From: Segatella hominis
GTDB taxonomy: Bacteria > Bacteroidota > Bacteroidia > Bacteroidales > Bacteroidaceae
DNA length: 64,000 nt
Direction of reading: 5' to 3'
NCBI RefSeq assembly: GCF_019249725.2
Contig: NZ_CP137559.1
Coordinates: 2,191,501 to 2,255,500 of the forward strand
The notes under the pieces are model-generated. The model was given only the letters and a program-made list of their open reading frames with translations, had not been told where the DNA came from and did not search any database. Position 1 is the stretch's first letter. Each line of letters opens with the position of its first letter. Made by a program: the position numbers and the translations under genes. Positions 15,177-24,202 of this stretch are shown piece by piece.

Positions 15177-18100
15177 ATGAAAAAACTATTCCTTAGTGCT
15201 GCTTTTCTGGCAGCATCGCTCGCATCTCAGGCACAGCAAGCCCCATTGTGGATGCGCTACCCTGCCATCTCGCCTGATGGCAAGACCATCGTTTTCTCCT
15301 ACAAGGGAGACATCTACAGCGTTCCTGCCACGGGCGGAGAAGCCAGACAGCTCACCACAAATGCTGCTCACGACTCCTACCCCATCTGGAGCCCTGACGG
15401 CAAGAAAATAGCCTTCGCTTCCAACCGCGAGGGAAGTTTCGACGTATATGTGATGTCTGCACACGGAGGCGCACCTACACGCATCACCACCAACAGTGAG
15501 CGCGAAATTCCAGTTGCCTTCAAGGACAACGACCACGTACTCTTCTCTGCCAACATCATGCCTACCGCTGAGAGCAACCTCTTTGCCAGCCGGGAATTCT
15601 CGCAGGTTTACGAGGTAAGCACACAGGGCGGAAGACCGAAACTCTACTCCGTCATCCCGATGGAAGACATCAGCATCAACGGCAAGGGACAGGTGCTCTA
15701 CCACGACTCCAAGGGATATGAAGACCAGTGGCGCAAGCATCATACTTCGCCTATCACTCGCGACATTTGGATGCTCGACAACGGGAAATACCAGAAGATA
15801 ACTGCCTTCAAGGGCGAAGACCGCACGCCTGTATGGGCTGCCGATGGTGAGAGTTTCTACTACCTGAGCGAGCAGGCGGGATCCTTCAACATCTATCATC
15901 GCAACATCGCTACCGGCAAGGACGTTCAGCTCACCCATGAGAAGAAGAATCCTATCCGATTCCTCACCTCCTCTGCCGACGGACTCCTCTGCTACGGCTA
16001 CGACGGCGAAATCTACACCGTGAAGGAGGGAGCACAGCCACAGAAGGTGAACATCTCCATCACCGCCGACAATGATGAGCCAAGTCTCGTACGCCAGGTG
16101 CGCAGCTGGGGAGCCACAGAGATAGCCCTCTCGCCAGACGCCAAGGAAGTGGCTTTCGTGATGCACGGCGATGTATATGTGACATCCACCGAATACAAGA
16201 CCACCAAGCGCATCACCGACACGCCGCAGCAGGAGCGCAACGTGAGCTTCTCGCCAGACGGCAGAAGTCTCGTCTATGCCTCTGAGCGCAACGGAGTATG
16301 GCAAATATATCAGGCTAAGATCAAGAACGAAAAGGAGAAGAACTTCACCTACTGCACGGATGTGGAGGAGGAGCAGCTCACCAAGACCAATATGACCTCG
16401 CAATATCCAGCCTACAGTCCGGACGGCAAGGAAGTGGCCTTCTATGAAGACCGTGCCACCCTGCGCATCATCAATCTGAAGACCAAGGATGTGCGCACCG
16501 TGCTCGACGGCAAGTACAACTACTCCTACTCCGATGGCGACATCTGGTTTGAGTGGAGTCCGGACAGCAAGTGGCTCCTCTGCAGCTACATAGGCAACGG
16601 CGGATGGAACAATACCGATATCGCACTGGTGAAAGCCGACGGCAAGGAGATGCACAACCTGACCAACAGTGGATATAGCGACGGCAACGGCAAGTGGGTG
16701 CTCGGCGGAAAGGCGATGCTTTTCGAAAGCGACCGTGCCGGTTATCGCAGTCATGGTTCATGGGGCGCAGAAAGCGATGCTTATCTCATGTTCTTCGACC
16801 TCGATGCCTACGACCGCTTCCGCATGAGCAAGGAGGAACTCGAACTCGCTGAGGCCAACAAGGACGAGAAGGAGAAGAAGGCCGACGAGAAGGAGGAGAA
16901 GAAGAAGGAAGACAAGAAAAAGAAAGAGGAGAAGACTGGCAAGATAGAGGTGAACAAGGTGAAACCGCTCGAACTGGACATCGACAACTGCCGCGACCGC
17001 ATCGTACGACTCACCGTCAACTCATCCCACATGGGTGATGCCATCCTCGATACCAAGGGCGAGAAGATCTACTATCAGGCTTCTTTCGAAGGCGACTACG
17101 ACCTGTGGTGCCACGACCTGAAGGAGAACAAGACCTCGCTGATGATGAAGGGCATCGGACAGGGCGGATTCGTAGCCGACAAGGATGTGAAGAACCTCTA
17201 TCTCTGCAACGGCAGCAATATCAAGAAGGTGGAACTCGGTTCGAGATCTACCAAGAATATCGACTTCGAGGCTCCGTTCAACTACAAGCCTGCCGAGGAG
17301 CGTCAGTATCTCTTCGACCACGTATGGAGACAGGTGGCTGACAAGTTCTACGACCCTAAGATGCAGGGCGTGGACTGGGAATACTATCGCAAAGTGTATG
17401 AGAAGTACTTACCTTATATTAATAATAACTTCGACTTCGCTGAGATGTTGAGCGAGATGCTGGGCGAGCTGAATGCCAGCCATACCGGTTGCCGTTATTA
17501 TGCCAGCGGAGCCACCCTCTCTACCGCAGCATTGGGCGTATTCCTCGACCCATCCTATGAGGGCGATGGACTGAAGATCAAGGAGATTATCAAGCGCGGT
17601 CCTTTTGCCGTGAAGAAGAACGAGGTGACTCCGGGCAGCATCATCGAGAAGATAGACGGCACCGACATCAAGGCAGGCGAGGACTACAATGCGCTGCTCG
17701 ACGGAAAGGCTGGCAAGAACATCCGCCTCACCATCAAGAACACCAAGGGCAAGCGCTTCGACCTCACCATCAAGGCCATCTCGCAGGGTGCCCAGCAGGA
17801 GCTGCTCTACAAGCGATGGGTGGATAGAAACCGTGCCATCGTGGACAGTGTTTCGCACGGCAGAATAGCCTATGTGCACGTGAAGGCGATGAACAGCGAG
17901 AGTTTCCGCACCGTATATAGTGAACTGTTGAGCGAGAAGAACCGCACCAAGGATGCCGTCATCGTAGATGAGCGTCACAATGGTGGCGGCTGGTTGCACG
18001 ACGACCTCTGCACCCTGCTCAGCGGCAAGCAGTACCAGGAATTTGTACCTCACGGCAAGGTAGTGGGCAAGGATCCATTCAACAAGTGGACCAAGCCATC

Positions 18101-18410
18101 CTGCGTTTTGATCTGCGAGGACGACTACAGCAACGGTCATGGTTTCCCATGGGTATATAAGGAGTTGGGCATCGGCAAGCTGATTGGTGCGCCAGTGGCT
18201 GGTACGATGACTGCCGTATGGTGGGAGACCTTGATGGACCGCAGTCTGGTATTCGGTATTCCTCAGGTAGGTTGCCGTGACATGCGTGGCACCTTCGGCG
18301 AGAACACCACTCTCCAGCCAGACATCGAGGTATATAATTCTCCAGAGGATTACATCACCGGTCATGATACTCAGCTCATCAGAGCCGTAGAGGAAATGAT
18401 GAAGAAGTAA
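15177..18410 (+). CDS. Secreted Tricorn-like S41 protease
   Basis: The start at 15177 gives a clean signal peptide (MKKLFLSAAFLAASLASQAQ). About 1077 residues follow the Tricorn plan: six- or seven-bladed beta-propeller repeats (ISPDGKTIVFSYKGDIYSV, WSPDGKKIAFASNREGSFD) over roughly the first 540 residues, a charged Lys/Glu linker near 555-590, a second propeller-like part, a PDZ domain (GVFLDPSYEGDGLKIKEI), and the C-terminal tail-specific protease domain with the probable nucleophile Ser in DDYSNGHGFPW. It should degrade peptides in the periplasm or outside the cell. It is transcribed alone from the promoter at 15135. Confidence 0.92.
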   Translation: MKKLFLSAAFLAASLASQAQQAPLWMRYPAISPDGKTIVFSYKGDIYSVPATGGEARQLTTNAAHDSYPIWSPDGKKIAFASNREGSFDVYVMSAHGGAPTRITTNSEREIPVAFKDNDHVLFSANIMPTAESNLFASREFSQVYEVSTQGGRPKLYSVIPMEDISINGKGQVLYHDSKGYEDQWRKHHTSPITRDIWMLDNGKYQKITAFKGEDRTPVWAADGESFYYLSEQAGSFNIYHRNIATGKDVQLTHEKKNPIRFLTSSADGLLCYGYDGEIYTVKEGAQPQKVNISITADNDEPSLVRQVRSWGATEIALSPDAKEVAFVMHGDVYVTSTEYKTTKRITDTPQQERNVSFSPDGRSLVYASERNGVWQIYQAKIKNEKEKNFTYCTDVEEEQLTKTNMTSQYPAYSPDGKEVAFYEDRATLRIINLKTKDVRTVLDGKYNYSYSDGDIWFEWSPDSKWLLCSYIGNGGWNNTDIALVKADGKEMHNLTNSGYSDGNGKWVLGGKAMLFESDRAGYRSHGSWGAESDAYLMFFDLDAYDRFRMSKEELELAEANKDEKEKKADEKEEKKKEDKKKKEEKTGKIEVNKVKPLELDIDNCRDRIVRLTVNSSHMGDAILDTKGEKIYYQASFEGDYDLWCHDLKENKTSLMMKGIGQGGFVADKDVKNLYLCNGSNIKKVELGSRSTKNIDFEAPFNYKPAEERQYLFDHVWRQVADKFYDPKMQGVDWEYYRKVYEKYLPYINNNFDFAEMLSEMLGELNASHTGCRYYASGATLSTAALGVFLDPSYEGDGLKIKEIIKRGPFAVKKNEVTPGSIIEKIDGTDIKAGEDYNALLDGKAGKNIRLTIKNTKGKRFDLTIKAISQGAQQELLYKRWVDRNRAIVDSVSHGRIAYVHVKAMNSESFRTVYSELLSEKNRTKDAVIVDERHNGGGWLHDDLCTLLSGKQYQEFVPHGKVVGKDPFNKWTKPSCVLICEDDYSNGHGFPWVYKELGIGKLIGAPVAGTMTAVWWETLMDRSLVFGIPQVGCRDMRGTFGENTTLQPDIEVYNSPEDYITGHDTQLIRAVEEMMKK

Positions 18411-18416
18411 GGAAGA

Positions 18417-18561
18417 GGAACTTCTTCCGTCGGAAAAAGTACCAAAAAGAGGAATTATTCCGTTAAAACAAGGTTTAAAAACAGGAATTATTCTGTTAAA
18501 ACAAGGGATAAAAACAGGAATTATTCCGTTAAAACAAGGGGTAAAAACAGGAATTATTCCG
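18417..18561 (+). repeat. Tandem palindrome array at 33-bp spacing (array C)
   Basis: The 11-bp palindrome GGAATTATTCC (one copy ends CT) starts at 18451, 18484, 18517 and 18550. A degenerate copy (ggaacttcttcc) starts at 18417. The stretch GTTAAAACAAGG between cores is also kept. It fills the gap between the protease stop and the terminator. Confidence 0.88.
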
Positions 18562-18574
18562 AAGAATATAATTC

Positions 18575-18613
18575 AAAAGAGCGTGGTCGCCAATCGGGCA
18601 ATCACGCTCTTTT
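18575..18613 (+). terminator. Terminator behind the protease gene
   Basis: AAAAGAGCGTG (18575-18585) pairs with CACGCTCTTTT (18603-18613). The flanking A and T tracts make it usable in both directions. Confidence 0.8.
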
Positions 18614-18733
18614 ATTTCATTATTAACATAAAACATTATAACATATGAAGACTCTCCCATCAAAGAGCCATCTCCTTGAAGAATCAAGAGGGAGAACATC
18701 CCCATGATATTGGGAGAGAAATCCTTATCTAAT

Positions 18734-19105
18734 TTAGCAAACTTTCTTCTTCCGCTCGCAAAAGCGCTCGCACTGCGCACAAATATCATATCCCAACATC
18801 GCCCCAAGGATGAAATCCTCCTCAGGCGAAAGTTGGCACAATGGTTTAGTAACAATCATACGGATAGCATCTAGGCATTCCTTCTTACCAAAGAAGAGAT
18901 TCAAACGGTCGTTACCAACCGGCTGAATGATATAATCAATGTTCTGACGCTCTAATCTTGTTATGGCAAAAGACTCATATTTCTTATTGAAGGTATATAA
19001 CACCAGACGGCGCACGCCCTTCTTATATTCATATATATGATTCATCAGAACCTTCAGATCTACTGGTGTTGCGATTTCCTGCTGCATACTATCCGAATTT
19101 ATCAA
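18734..19105 (-). CDS. DUF2023 protein
   Basis: The 123-residue protein (117 if started at the second methionine, MQQEIATPVDLKVL) matches the DUF2023 family, which in Bacteroidota is typically encoded next to flavodoxin. It has a mixed alpha/beta fold with VRRLVLYTFNKKYESFA and ends in a cysteine-containing segment (GYDICAQCERFCERKKK) that might bind a metal or be redox active. It follows the flavodoxin gene in the same direction after 114 bp, so a partner or modulator role for flavodoxin is a reasonable inference. It is a conserved family without an assigned function. Confidence 0.85.
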   Translation of the reverse strand: MINSDSMQQEIATPVDLKVLMNHIYEYKKGVRRLVLYTFNKKYESFAITRLERQNIDYIIQPVGNDRLNLFFGKKECLDAIRMIVTKPLCQLSPEEDFILGAMLGYDICAQCERFCERKKKVC

Positions 19106-19219
19106 GTTTTTTATCAGGAATCAGAGATTTCAATGATTTAAAAATCCACGAACCAAAATGACTCAAGATTCTATAGTCAGAGATTTCAATGATTCCTGAA
19201 AAATTATTATTTTTAAATA

Positions 19220-19714
19220 CTAAAGTGCTGGTTTGATAGCCTCAATCCAGGCATCGATGCGCTCCTCGGTCTTATCATCCTCGTTCACATCATCAAGAGC
19301 GAGTCCCAGGAACTTGTCTCCCTCCACAGCCTCACTATCATCAAAGGTATATCCGTCTGTAGAAACACCAGGCAATACGGTAGCACCAGCCTCCACAGCA
19401 GCATCATAGAGTTCCTTCATACCGCCGCAGAATGTGTCAGAATATGACTCGCTGTCGCCACAACCGAAGAGAGCCACAGTCTTGCCAGCCAATCCAGCAC
19501 TCTTAAGCGTCTTCACGCCGTCATACCAGTCATCCTGCATCTCGCCTGCACCCCATGTAGAAGTACCGAGAAGGAGATTCTCGTGACTTGCGATAGTAGC
19601 CTCATCGATGTTAGCTACATCTACAGTTTCCACGCCCAACTTAGAGGCGATGGTTTCGGCAATCGACTGGCATGAGCCAGTAGAAGAGCCATAAATTACG
19701 ATAGTTGTTTTCAT
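19220..19714 (-). CDS. fldA: Long-chain flavodoxin
   Basis: The 164-residue protein is an FMN electron carrier. It starts with the phosphate-binding loop GSSTGSCQSIAETIA, and has the FMN contacts STWGAGEMQDDW and ALFGCGDSESYSDTFC typical of long-chain flavodoxins. It would serve low-potential redox reactions such as those of pyruvate:flavodoxin oxidoreductase. A minus-strand promoter lies at 19754-19761, and DUF2023 is encoded downstream. Codon use suggests strong expression. Confidence 0.95.
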   Translation of the reverse strand: MKTTIVIYGSSTGSCQSIAETIASKLGVETVDVANIDEATIASHENLLLGTSTWGAGEMQDDWYDGVKTLKSAGLAGKTVALFGCGDSESYSDTFCGGMKELYDAAVEAGATVLPGVSTDGYTFDDSEAVEGDKFLGLALDDVNEDDKTEERIDAWIEAIKPAL

Positions 19715-19753
19715 TTGTCCTTAATCTCTTTTAGTTACATTTATTTTCGGGTG

Positions 19754-19761
19754 CAAAGATA
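19754..19761 (-). promoter_or_regulatory. fldA promoter
   Basis: Minus-strand TATCTTTG, about 40 bp upstream of the fldA ATG. Confidence 0.75.
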
Positions 19762-19879
19762 CTGCCTTTTCCCTTTATCTGCAATACCTAAAAATGATGG
19801 TTTCGGGAAAATACCTAGATATGGGGATAGGAGAAAAGTTTTAGGATGGTTTATCCTAAAAAAAAATAGTATCTTCGCA

Positions 19880-20023
19880 GCAAATATCAATGACCAATAT
19901 CCTAAGTATATCCTTACACTTGATGAAGACCCTACTGCCGATTACAACGGTATCAAGAGAATCAATGCCATAAGATGGCTGATGGGAGAAACAGAGTTGA
20001 ACCAAAAGAAAGTTTGGAAGTGA
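19880..20023 (+). pseudogene. C-terminal remnant of an AAA ATPase gene
   Basis: In frame, the residues NINDQYPKYILTLDEDPTAD and YNGIKRINAIRWLMGE match the very end of the Bacteroidota ATP-binding protein family (AAA_14 with DUF4143), where DN(Y/F)PKY...YNGI...I is the usual tail. Everything before it is missing. A promoter-like TATCTTCG at 19870 and a perfect inverted repeat (TTTTAGGAT/ATCCTAAAA, 19839-19861) lie directly upstream, so the original control region seems to have been joined to the gene end by an internal deletion. No start codon in a good context exists. Confidence 0.65.
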
Positions 20024-20041
20024 CCTCTATGAGGTCACTTC
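20017..20041. terminator. Bidirectional hairpin between convergent ends
   Basis: GAAGTGACCTC (20017-20027) and GAGGTCACTTC (20031-20041) are perfectly complementary around TAT. It overlaps both the ATPase remnant's stop and the stop of the lipoprotein gene. Confidence 0.7.
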
Positions 20042-21570
20042 TTCGTTCTGTTGGGTGCTTTCAGCCAGATATTCTGAGTATATCGCATACCTCTCAGATA
20101 GTGACACCAAGAATAACTGAAAACCTTATTTCGCAACCAAGAATATTCGAAAAATACCCTGTTGACTGCTTTAACCCTGAATTGTCCAGAATATGCAGCA
20201 GGATTCTTCACTGTCCAATACCAACAGTTGTGTAGGTTGATTGTGTTACGAGACACCAATGGAGCCTCATGCATCTTAGCCTTGAACCCGTTTGATGTCA
20301 CCGGAGCATCCGCCACATCATAATTCCACCGTGCTCTTCCACTTCCACCATCCAAGGATTTGTTTGTTATAGTCACATCAGAAACATTCATTGTATAGCT
20401 TTCGGATATTGAGCCTCCTGCACTAAATCCAGCACTTGGTCCAGAAGTATCAAGCCCGATATTACCTCCAAAATCAACACTATATCCCGAAGTTGTACTA
20501 TACGAACCTTCAGAAGTCGCAGGTCTAGGATCATGCACAAAGACTTCTGTTGGTGAGAAGCTTCCACCGTTTGGTTTAAAGATTTCGTGGTCATTGTCAA
20601 TCTCTCCCAAGTAAAAACCATAGCATGTACCCTTGTTTTCCTTCCATTTATCAGAAAGCATCATCGTCGAATTGTTTCCAAGGATTTCTTGATGTACCAT
20701 ATAGTAATCCATGTTTTGATCAAAAGAGTACACTGCATATATGGTATATGTTACTTGGTACAATGCGGAGCGACCTTTAGCCTTGTCATGCCCTGGATAC
20801 GTCGGGTAATATATGTACGTAATTGTCTGCGCCTTTGTCATGGAATGAATATCGTTTGAGCCACCGTTGGTATTGGGCTCGCTTACAACAGCTTGTTTTT
20901 CTATCCATGTGGCTACGGCATCTGCAAATAAACCATATGTGTAAGGCGTGTGCTCTTGGGAAAGATTGGCTTCTGCAAGCTCTGTCCTTGTGGTATCACC
21001 GTCCTCTTTGATTACCACTGACGATATTTGAGCCTCATCTGAGTCGTTCAGATCTTCGAGATGCATTTCTCCTCCCTTCTTATTGAAAGCATAAATATCA
21101 TTGAAGTGCCCATTGCCATCATCGTCGTCATAGTCGTGCATAAGCGCATCTCCCAGTTTATATTTTTTTAGTCTTTCCATTGTGGCCTTCGACGGTTCAG
21201 TTATGGCTATTACGCCTCCTTTGTCATAAACCTGTTTCACTTTCTCCAACATATCGCCATCAATGGTCAAGGCGGTTTCGTTGTCGAGAACCACCACCCT
21301 CACGCTATTGTCATTTATTGACACGTTCTTTGTCAGGCGGTTTACAAGAGCAGAACCTGCTTCCTTAAAATTGTTACCCAACACTGCCGTTGGCAAATTG
21401 AGCTTAACGGAAAGTTGATCGGTCTTTGGCAGGACTTCTCCTGTTGGTGCGTCAAGTTCTTCCCAAGATTCGCTATCATCAGAACATGAGCAACATAACG
21501 AAGTCAACATTACCAAACACAACACAGACTTTACAAAAAACTTCATTTTCATTCTTATATTATAGTTCAT
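20035..21570 (-). CDS. Leukocidin/hemolysin-like lipoprotein
   Basis: The 511-residue product has a lipoprotein signal (VLCLVMLTSLCCSC); the start could be 21570 or one of two internal ATGs (21552, 21546). Residues from about 380 on read SGYSVDFGGNIGLDTSGPSA, then a Gly/Ser-rich hairpin-like region (GFSAGGSISESYTMNVSDVT) and a Trp-containing segment (ARWNYDV), which is the layout of the cap and stem of leukocidin/alpha-hemolysin beta-barrel toxins. The first 300 residues have an acidic part (HDYDDDDGNGHFNDIYAFNK) without a known fold. It is probably surface-exposed and co-transcribed with the hydrolase gene upstream (57 bp gap). Confidence 0.6.
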   Translation of the reverse strand: MNYNIRMKMKFFVKSVLCLVMLTSLCCSCSDDSESWEELDAPTGEVLPKTDQLSVKLNLPTAVLGNNFKEAGSALVNRLTKNVSINDNSVRVVVLDNETALTIDGDMLEKVKQVYDKGGVIAITEPSKATMERLKKYKLGDALMHDYDDDDGNGHFNDIYAFNKKGGEMHLEDLNDSDEAQISSVVIKEDGDTTRTELAEANLSQEHTPYTYGLFADAVATWIEKQAVVSEPNTNGGSNDIHSMTKAQTITYIYYPTYPGHDKAKGRSALYQVTYTIYAVYSFDQNMDYYMVHQEILGNNSTMMLSDKWKENKGTCYGFYLGEIDNDHEIFKPNGGSFSPTEVFVHDPRPATSEGSYSTTSGYSVDFGGNIGLDTSGPSAGFSAGGSISESYTMNVSDVTITNKSLDGGSGRARWNYDVADAPVTSNGFKAKMHEAPLVSRNTINLHNCWYWTVKNPAAYSGQFRVKAVNRVFFEYSWLRNKVFSYSWCHYLRGMRYTQNIWLKAPNRTKK

Positions 21571-21627
21571 ATTTTAAAGAATTAAATGATTAAAGAATTC
21601 ACTGGCAGCCTTATCAAGATTTTCTGC

Positions 21628-22935
21628 CTATTTTAAGTTGAACGTAAATTTATTCTTATAGTCTCGATTCACACAGACCGTAGCCTTGCGCTGAGAAAGA
21701 TTATACACCACCGACCACTGGGTATGGCTCGTAGGATTGCCCGGAGTTTCTGCCTGACTCACGCCATTGAGCAGATTCATGGCTCCTTCCTCAGACAACT
21801 GATTGTTGTTCTGCTTGATGACGAATTCCATCATGTCATAGCGGGTCTTGCCGTGGTTCGAGAGCTTCGGACCTTTATCAGAACATGCCATGGTTTCAGA
21901 TACATAGAAGTTGCTGGCATAGCGCTTTTCTATCACCTCGCGGGTGTTTGGTAAGATGTCAGGATATTTAAAATAAGTTTTGCCATCCTCACCCGTATAT
22001 TCATCGTCTATGTACATCTTGCTCTGATGATCCTTGTCATACACGAATTCTACGATGGCATAACGGCCCGTGGCATCTGCCATGTAGAAATGATAGTTGC
22101 CGTCGTTATCCGGTATCCAGAGGTCATATCCGTCCAGAATCTTGAGAGCTTCATCCACAGTTCTGGCATGATCCAACATCATGCGCAAGGCAACGGTTGT
22201 AGTCAATTTCTTTCCCGTACTAGCCTGCTGGGTCGGTTTGCCGTCGAGATGGAGCACGGAAACGGCAAAGCCAGCCTCGTTCATACCGTCCATCAGGAGA
22301 TATGGGAATGCCATGATATAGGATAGGTCTTGCGTCTTATTCTTCTCAAACTCAGCCTTGTTATATAGGATGTAATGCCAGAGATCCTGTCGGTAACCTA
22401 TCCAGTAGGCATCCACCATACTGATGGATTTCAGTCCGCCTTTGGGTGCCGTACGAACCAGGGCAGCTGCTATCGGTTCGTTATCATGGGAGTAATCAAA
22501 GTTGCGCCCCATCAGATAATCGCCCGTATCGGGTGTCGTCACGGCAAAGGCACTGCAGCCTGCATCCAGCTTAACCCTTGCCTTGAGCCAGGATGGCGTC
22601 TTGTCGCAGAGGGTTTTCAATACGGCACCAATCAGATGGGTGTTGTCGGTGAGATTGAATCCTGATATGGTAGGGAGTTTGTAATCCTCCGTATAGTCAA
22701 GATAGAAGAATCTTCCGTCTTTCAAGTCCTGGATAGACCTTACCATCTCCAGTTTCTTGGCATCGGTCAGCAGACTGGCCGGTACGTCCTGATAGTGAGC
22801 CTGGTTGTATACTTCTTCAGGGTCATCATCGCTGCACGAAGACACCATAACCATGAAGAAGGTAAAGCAGAAAGTTAAGCATGCAAACATTAGCCACTGA
22901 ATGTGCTTGCTGTTGAAAGTATTGTTTCTTTTCAT
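21628..22935 (-). CDS. Ntn-type linear amide hydrolase lipoprotein (choloylglycine hydrolase/C45-like)
   Basis: The 435-residue protein has a lipoprotein signal (FCFTFFMVMVSSC). The segment AGCSAFAV...GDYLMGRNFDY is the signature of the choloylglycine hydrolase, penicillin acylase and C45 families, with the catalytic cysteine in AGCSAFAV. Further family features are the conserved Asn in PLLIDGMNEAGFAVSVLHLDG-like context (YLLMDGMNEAGFAVSVL) and the following Arg/Asp region. The natural substrate could be a bile-acid amide, an N-acyl amide or a peptide-like amide; sequence alone does not decide. It heads a two-gene unit with the leukocidin-like lipoprotein. Confidence 0.8.
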   Translation of the reverse strand: MKRNNTFNSKHIQWLMFACLTFCFTFFMVMVSSCSDDDPEEVYNQAHYQDVPASLLTDAKKLEMVRSIQDLKDGRFFYLDYTEDYKLPTISGFNLTDNTHLIGAVLKTLCDKTPSWLKARVKLDAGCSAFAVTTPDTGDYLMGRNFDYSHDNEPIAAALVRTAPKGGLKSISMVDAYWIGYRQDLWHYILYNKAEFEKNKTQDLSYIMAFPYLLMDGMNEAGFAVSVLHLDGKPTQQASTGKKLTTTVALRMMLDHARTVDEALKILDGYDLWIPDNDGNYHFYMADATGRYAIVEFVYDKDHQSKMYIDDEYTGEDGKTYFKYPDILPNTREVIEKRYASNFYVSETMACSDKGPKLSNHGKTRYDMMEFVIKQNNNQLSEEGAMNLLNGVSQAETPGNPTSHTQWSVVYNLSQRKATVCVNRDYKNKFTFNLK

Positions 22936-23095
22936 AATTAGTGATATTTAAGAGATGAATGATTCATTTTATTTTTCGATGCAAAAGTAATGGAAAATAA
23001 GGTTCGATATGGGAAAAACTACCCTGAAAAATACTGATTTTTTAGGAAAACGGGAAAAAATAACCTCAAAAACCGTCAAAATCACAGATTTTTAT

Positions 23096-23103
23096 TATCT
23101 TTG
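23096..23103 (+). promoter_or_regulatory. Promoter of the LuxR-type gene
   Basis: TATCTTTG. The leader behind it holds three near-copies of GCTAAGCAAT/AAGCAATGC (23114-23160) of unknown meaning. Confidence 0.75.
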
Positions 23104-23173
23104 CACAATAATAAAGCAATGCCAAGCAAAGCTAAGCAATGCAAGGTTATGCTAAGCAATTCATCTATCAATA

Positions 23174-24202
23174 ATGAATATATCCCTACGGAGTATGAAA
23201 GCAAAGAACTCAATAAGAACCAAGTTACGCAGGTTGGGATTCTCCTTGCTGAAGAGGGAATCCAATTACCTCGATCGCCAGCGCCAGTGGCTTCTGGTAT
23301 GTTTTGCCGTGATGCTTTATCTAGGCATCCTGTCTAATATCCTGGGGTTGTCGGGAGCCTTCGATCCATTTTTTACAGCATCTAACATCGTCTTTCTGGT
23401 AGTTGTGGTGTCCTCGTTCGCTGCCTATCTCTTGGGTAAGATAGGGGTGGTGAAAGGGATAACCTTCCTTGCAGTAGCAACCCAGGTTTTCATAGGCATG
23501 GATATTCTGTATAGTGCCTTCGTGCCTACATTGAAAGATAATACGATGGTAATTCTCATCAACATGCTCATTCTTGCCGGCAACATGTTTTTCTCGCTGG
23601 CAGCTTATCAGGCTCGTCTTACCCGCTGGCTGGTAGGCATAGCCTTGGGAGTTTATCTAGTCTGTGTGATAGTTACGGGCAATGAATCGCTGCGTAATTA
23701 TTTCTTTATGATGCTGTTGATACTGCTGTTTATCAGTGTGCTGAGTCTGGGCATTGCCAGGAATGGCGAGTATCTGGTAAATGCCAATAAAATATTGCAG
23801 CGAGAAGAGGAGGAACTGCTCCAGGTGTTGAGAATCAACAAGAAGCAGATTAAGGCATACGTGGCATTGGCCAAGGAGCGGCATGATGTGAAGCTGACCG
23901 AGCATTTGCTGGATTTGCTGGGTGAGGCATCGCAGAAGAATGTGATAGATAATGTATTGCAGTATATTCAGACCCGGGAATTGAGCAAGCAGAATCTGGA
24001 GCGTGTTTTTCCGGAATTGAGTTCATCTGAGAGGGAAATCTGTTATCTCATTCTGCAGAATAAGAAGTTGAGTGAAATCGGTATCCTGCTCAATAAGACA
24101 GAATCCAATATCACCACCCAGCGTGGCAATATCCGAAAGAAGCTGGGGATGAATCCTTCTGATAATCTGCAGAAGGTATTGGAAAAGAGGATAAGGGAAT
24201 GA
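23174..24202 (+). CDS. Membrane-bound LuxR-type transcription regulator
   Basis: The 342-residue protein (335 if started at the ATG at 23195) begins with a short basic region, then six hydrophobic helices between about residues 38 and 200 (for example WLLVCFAVMLYLGILSNILG), a coiled coil, and a C-terminal LuxR-type helix-turn-helix (ELSSSEREICYLILQNKKLS, then IGILLNKTESNITTQRGNIR). This build, a membrane sensor fused to a response-regulator-like DNA-binding domain, is common in Bacteroidota. The signal is unknown. The stop codon overlaps the start of the exonuclease gene. Confidence 0.85.
   Translation: MNISLRSMKAKNSIRTKLRRLGFSLLKRESNYLDRQRQWLLVCFAVMLYLGILSNILGLSGAFDPFFTASNIVFLVVVVSSFAAYLLGKIGVVKGITFLAVATQVFIGMDILYSAFVPTLKDNTMVILINMLILAGNMFFSLAAYQARLTRWLVGIALGVYLVCVIVTGNESLRNYFFMMLLILLFISVLSLGIARNGEYLVNANKILQREEEELLQVLRINKKQIKAYVALAKERHDVKLTEHLLDLLGEASQKNVIDNVLQYIQTRELSKQNLERVFPELSSSEREICYLILQNKKLSEIGILLNKTESNITTQRGNIRKKLGMNPSDNLQKVLEKRIRE

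Noticed and set aside
15186..16754. 522-codon minus-strand frame opposite the Tricorn-like gene
   Set aside because: It is a codon-bias shadow of a GC-rich gene with repeated motifs; no start signal or family match.
18417..18561. CRISPR array with 33-bp period
   Set aside because: Units are similar over most of their length, so there are no unique spacers, and no cas genes are near.
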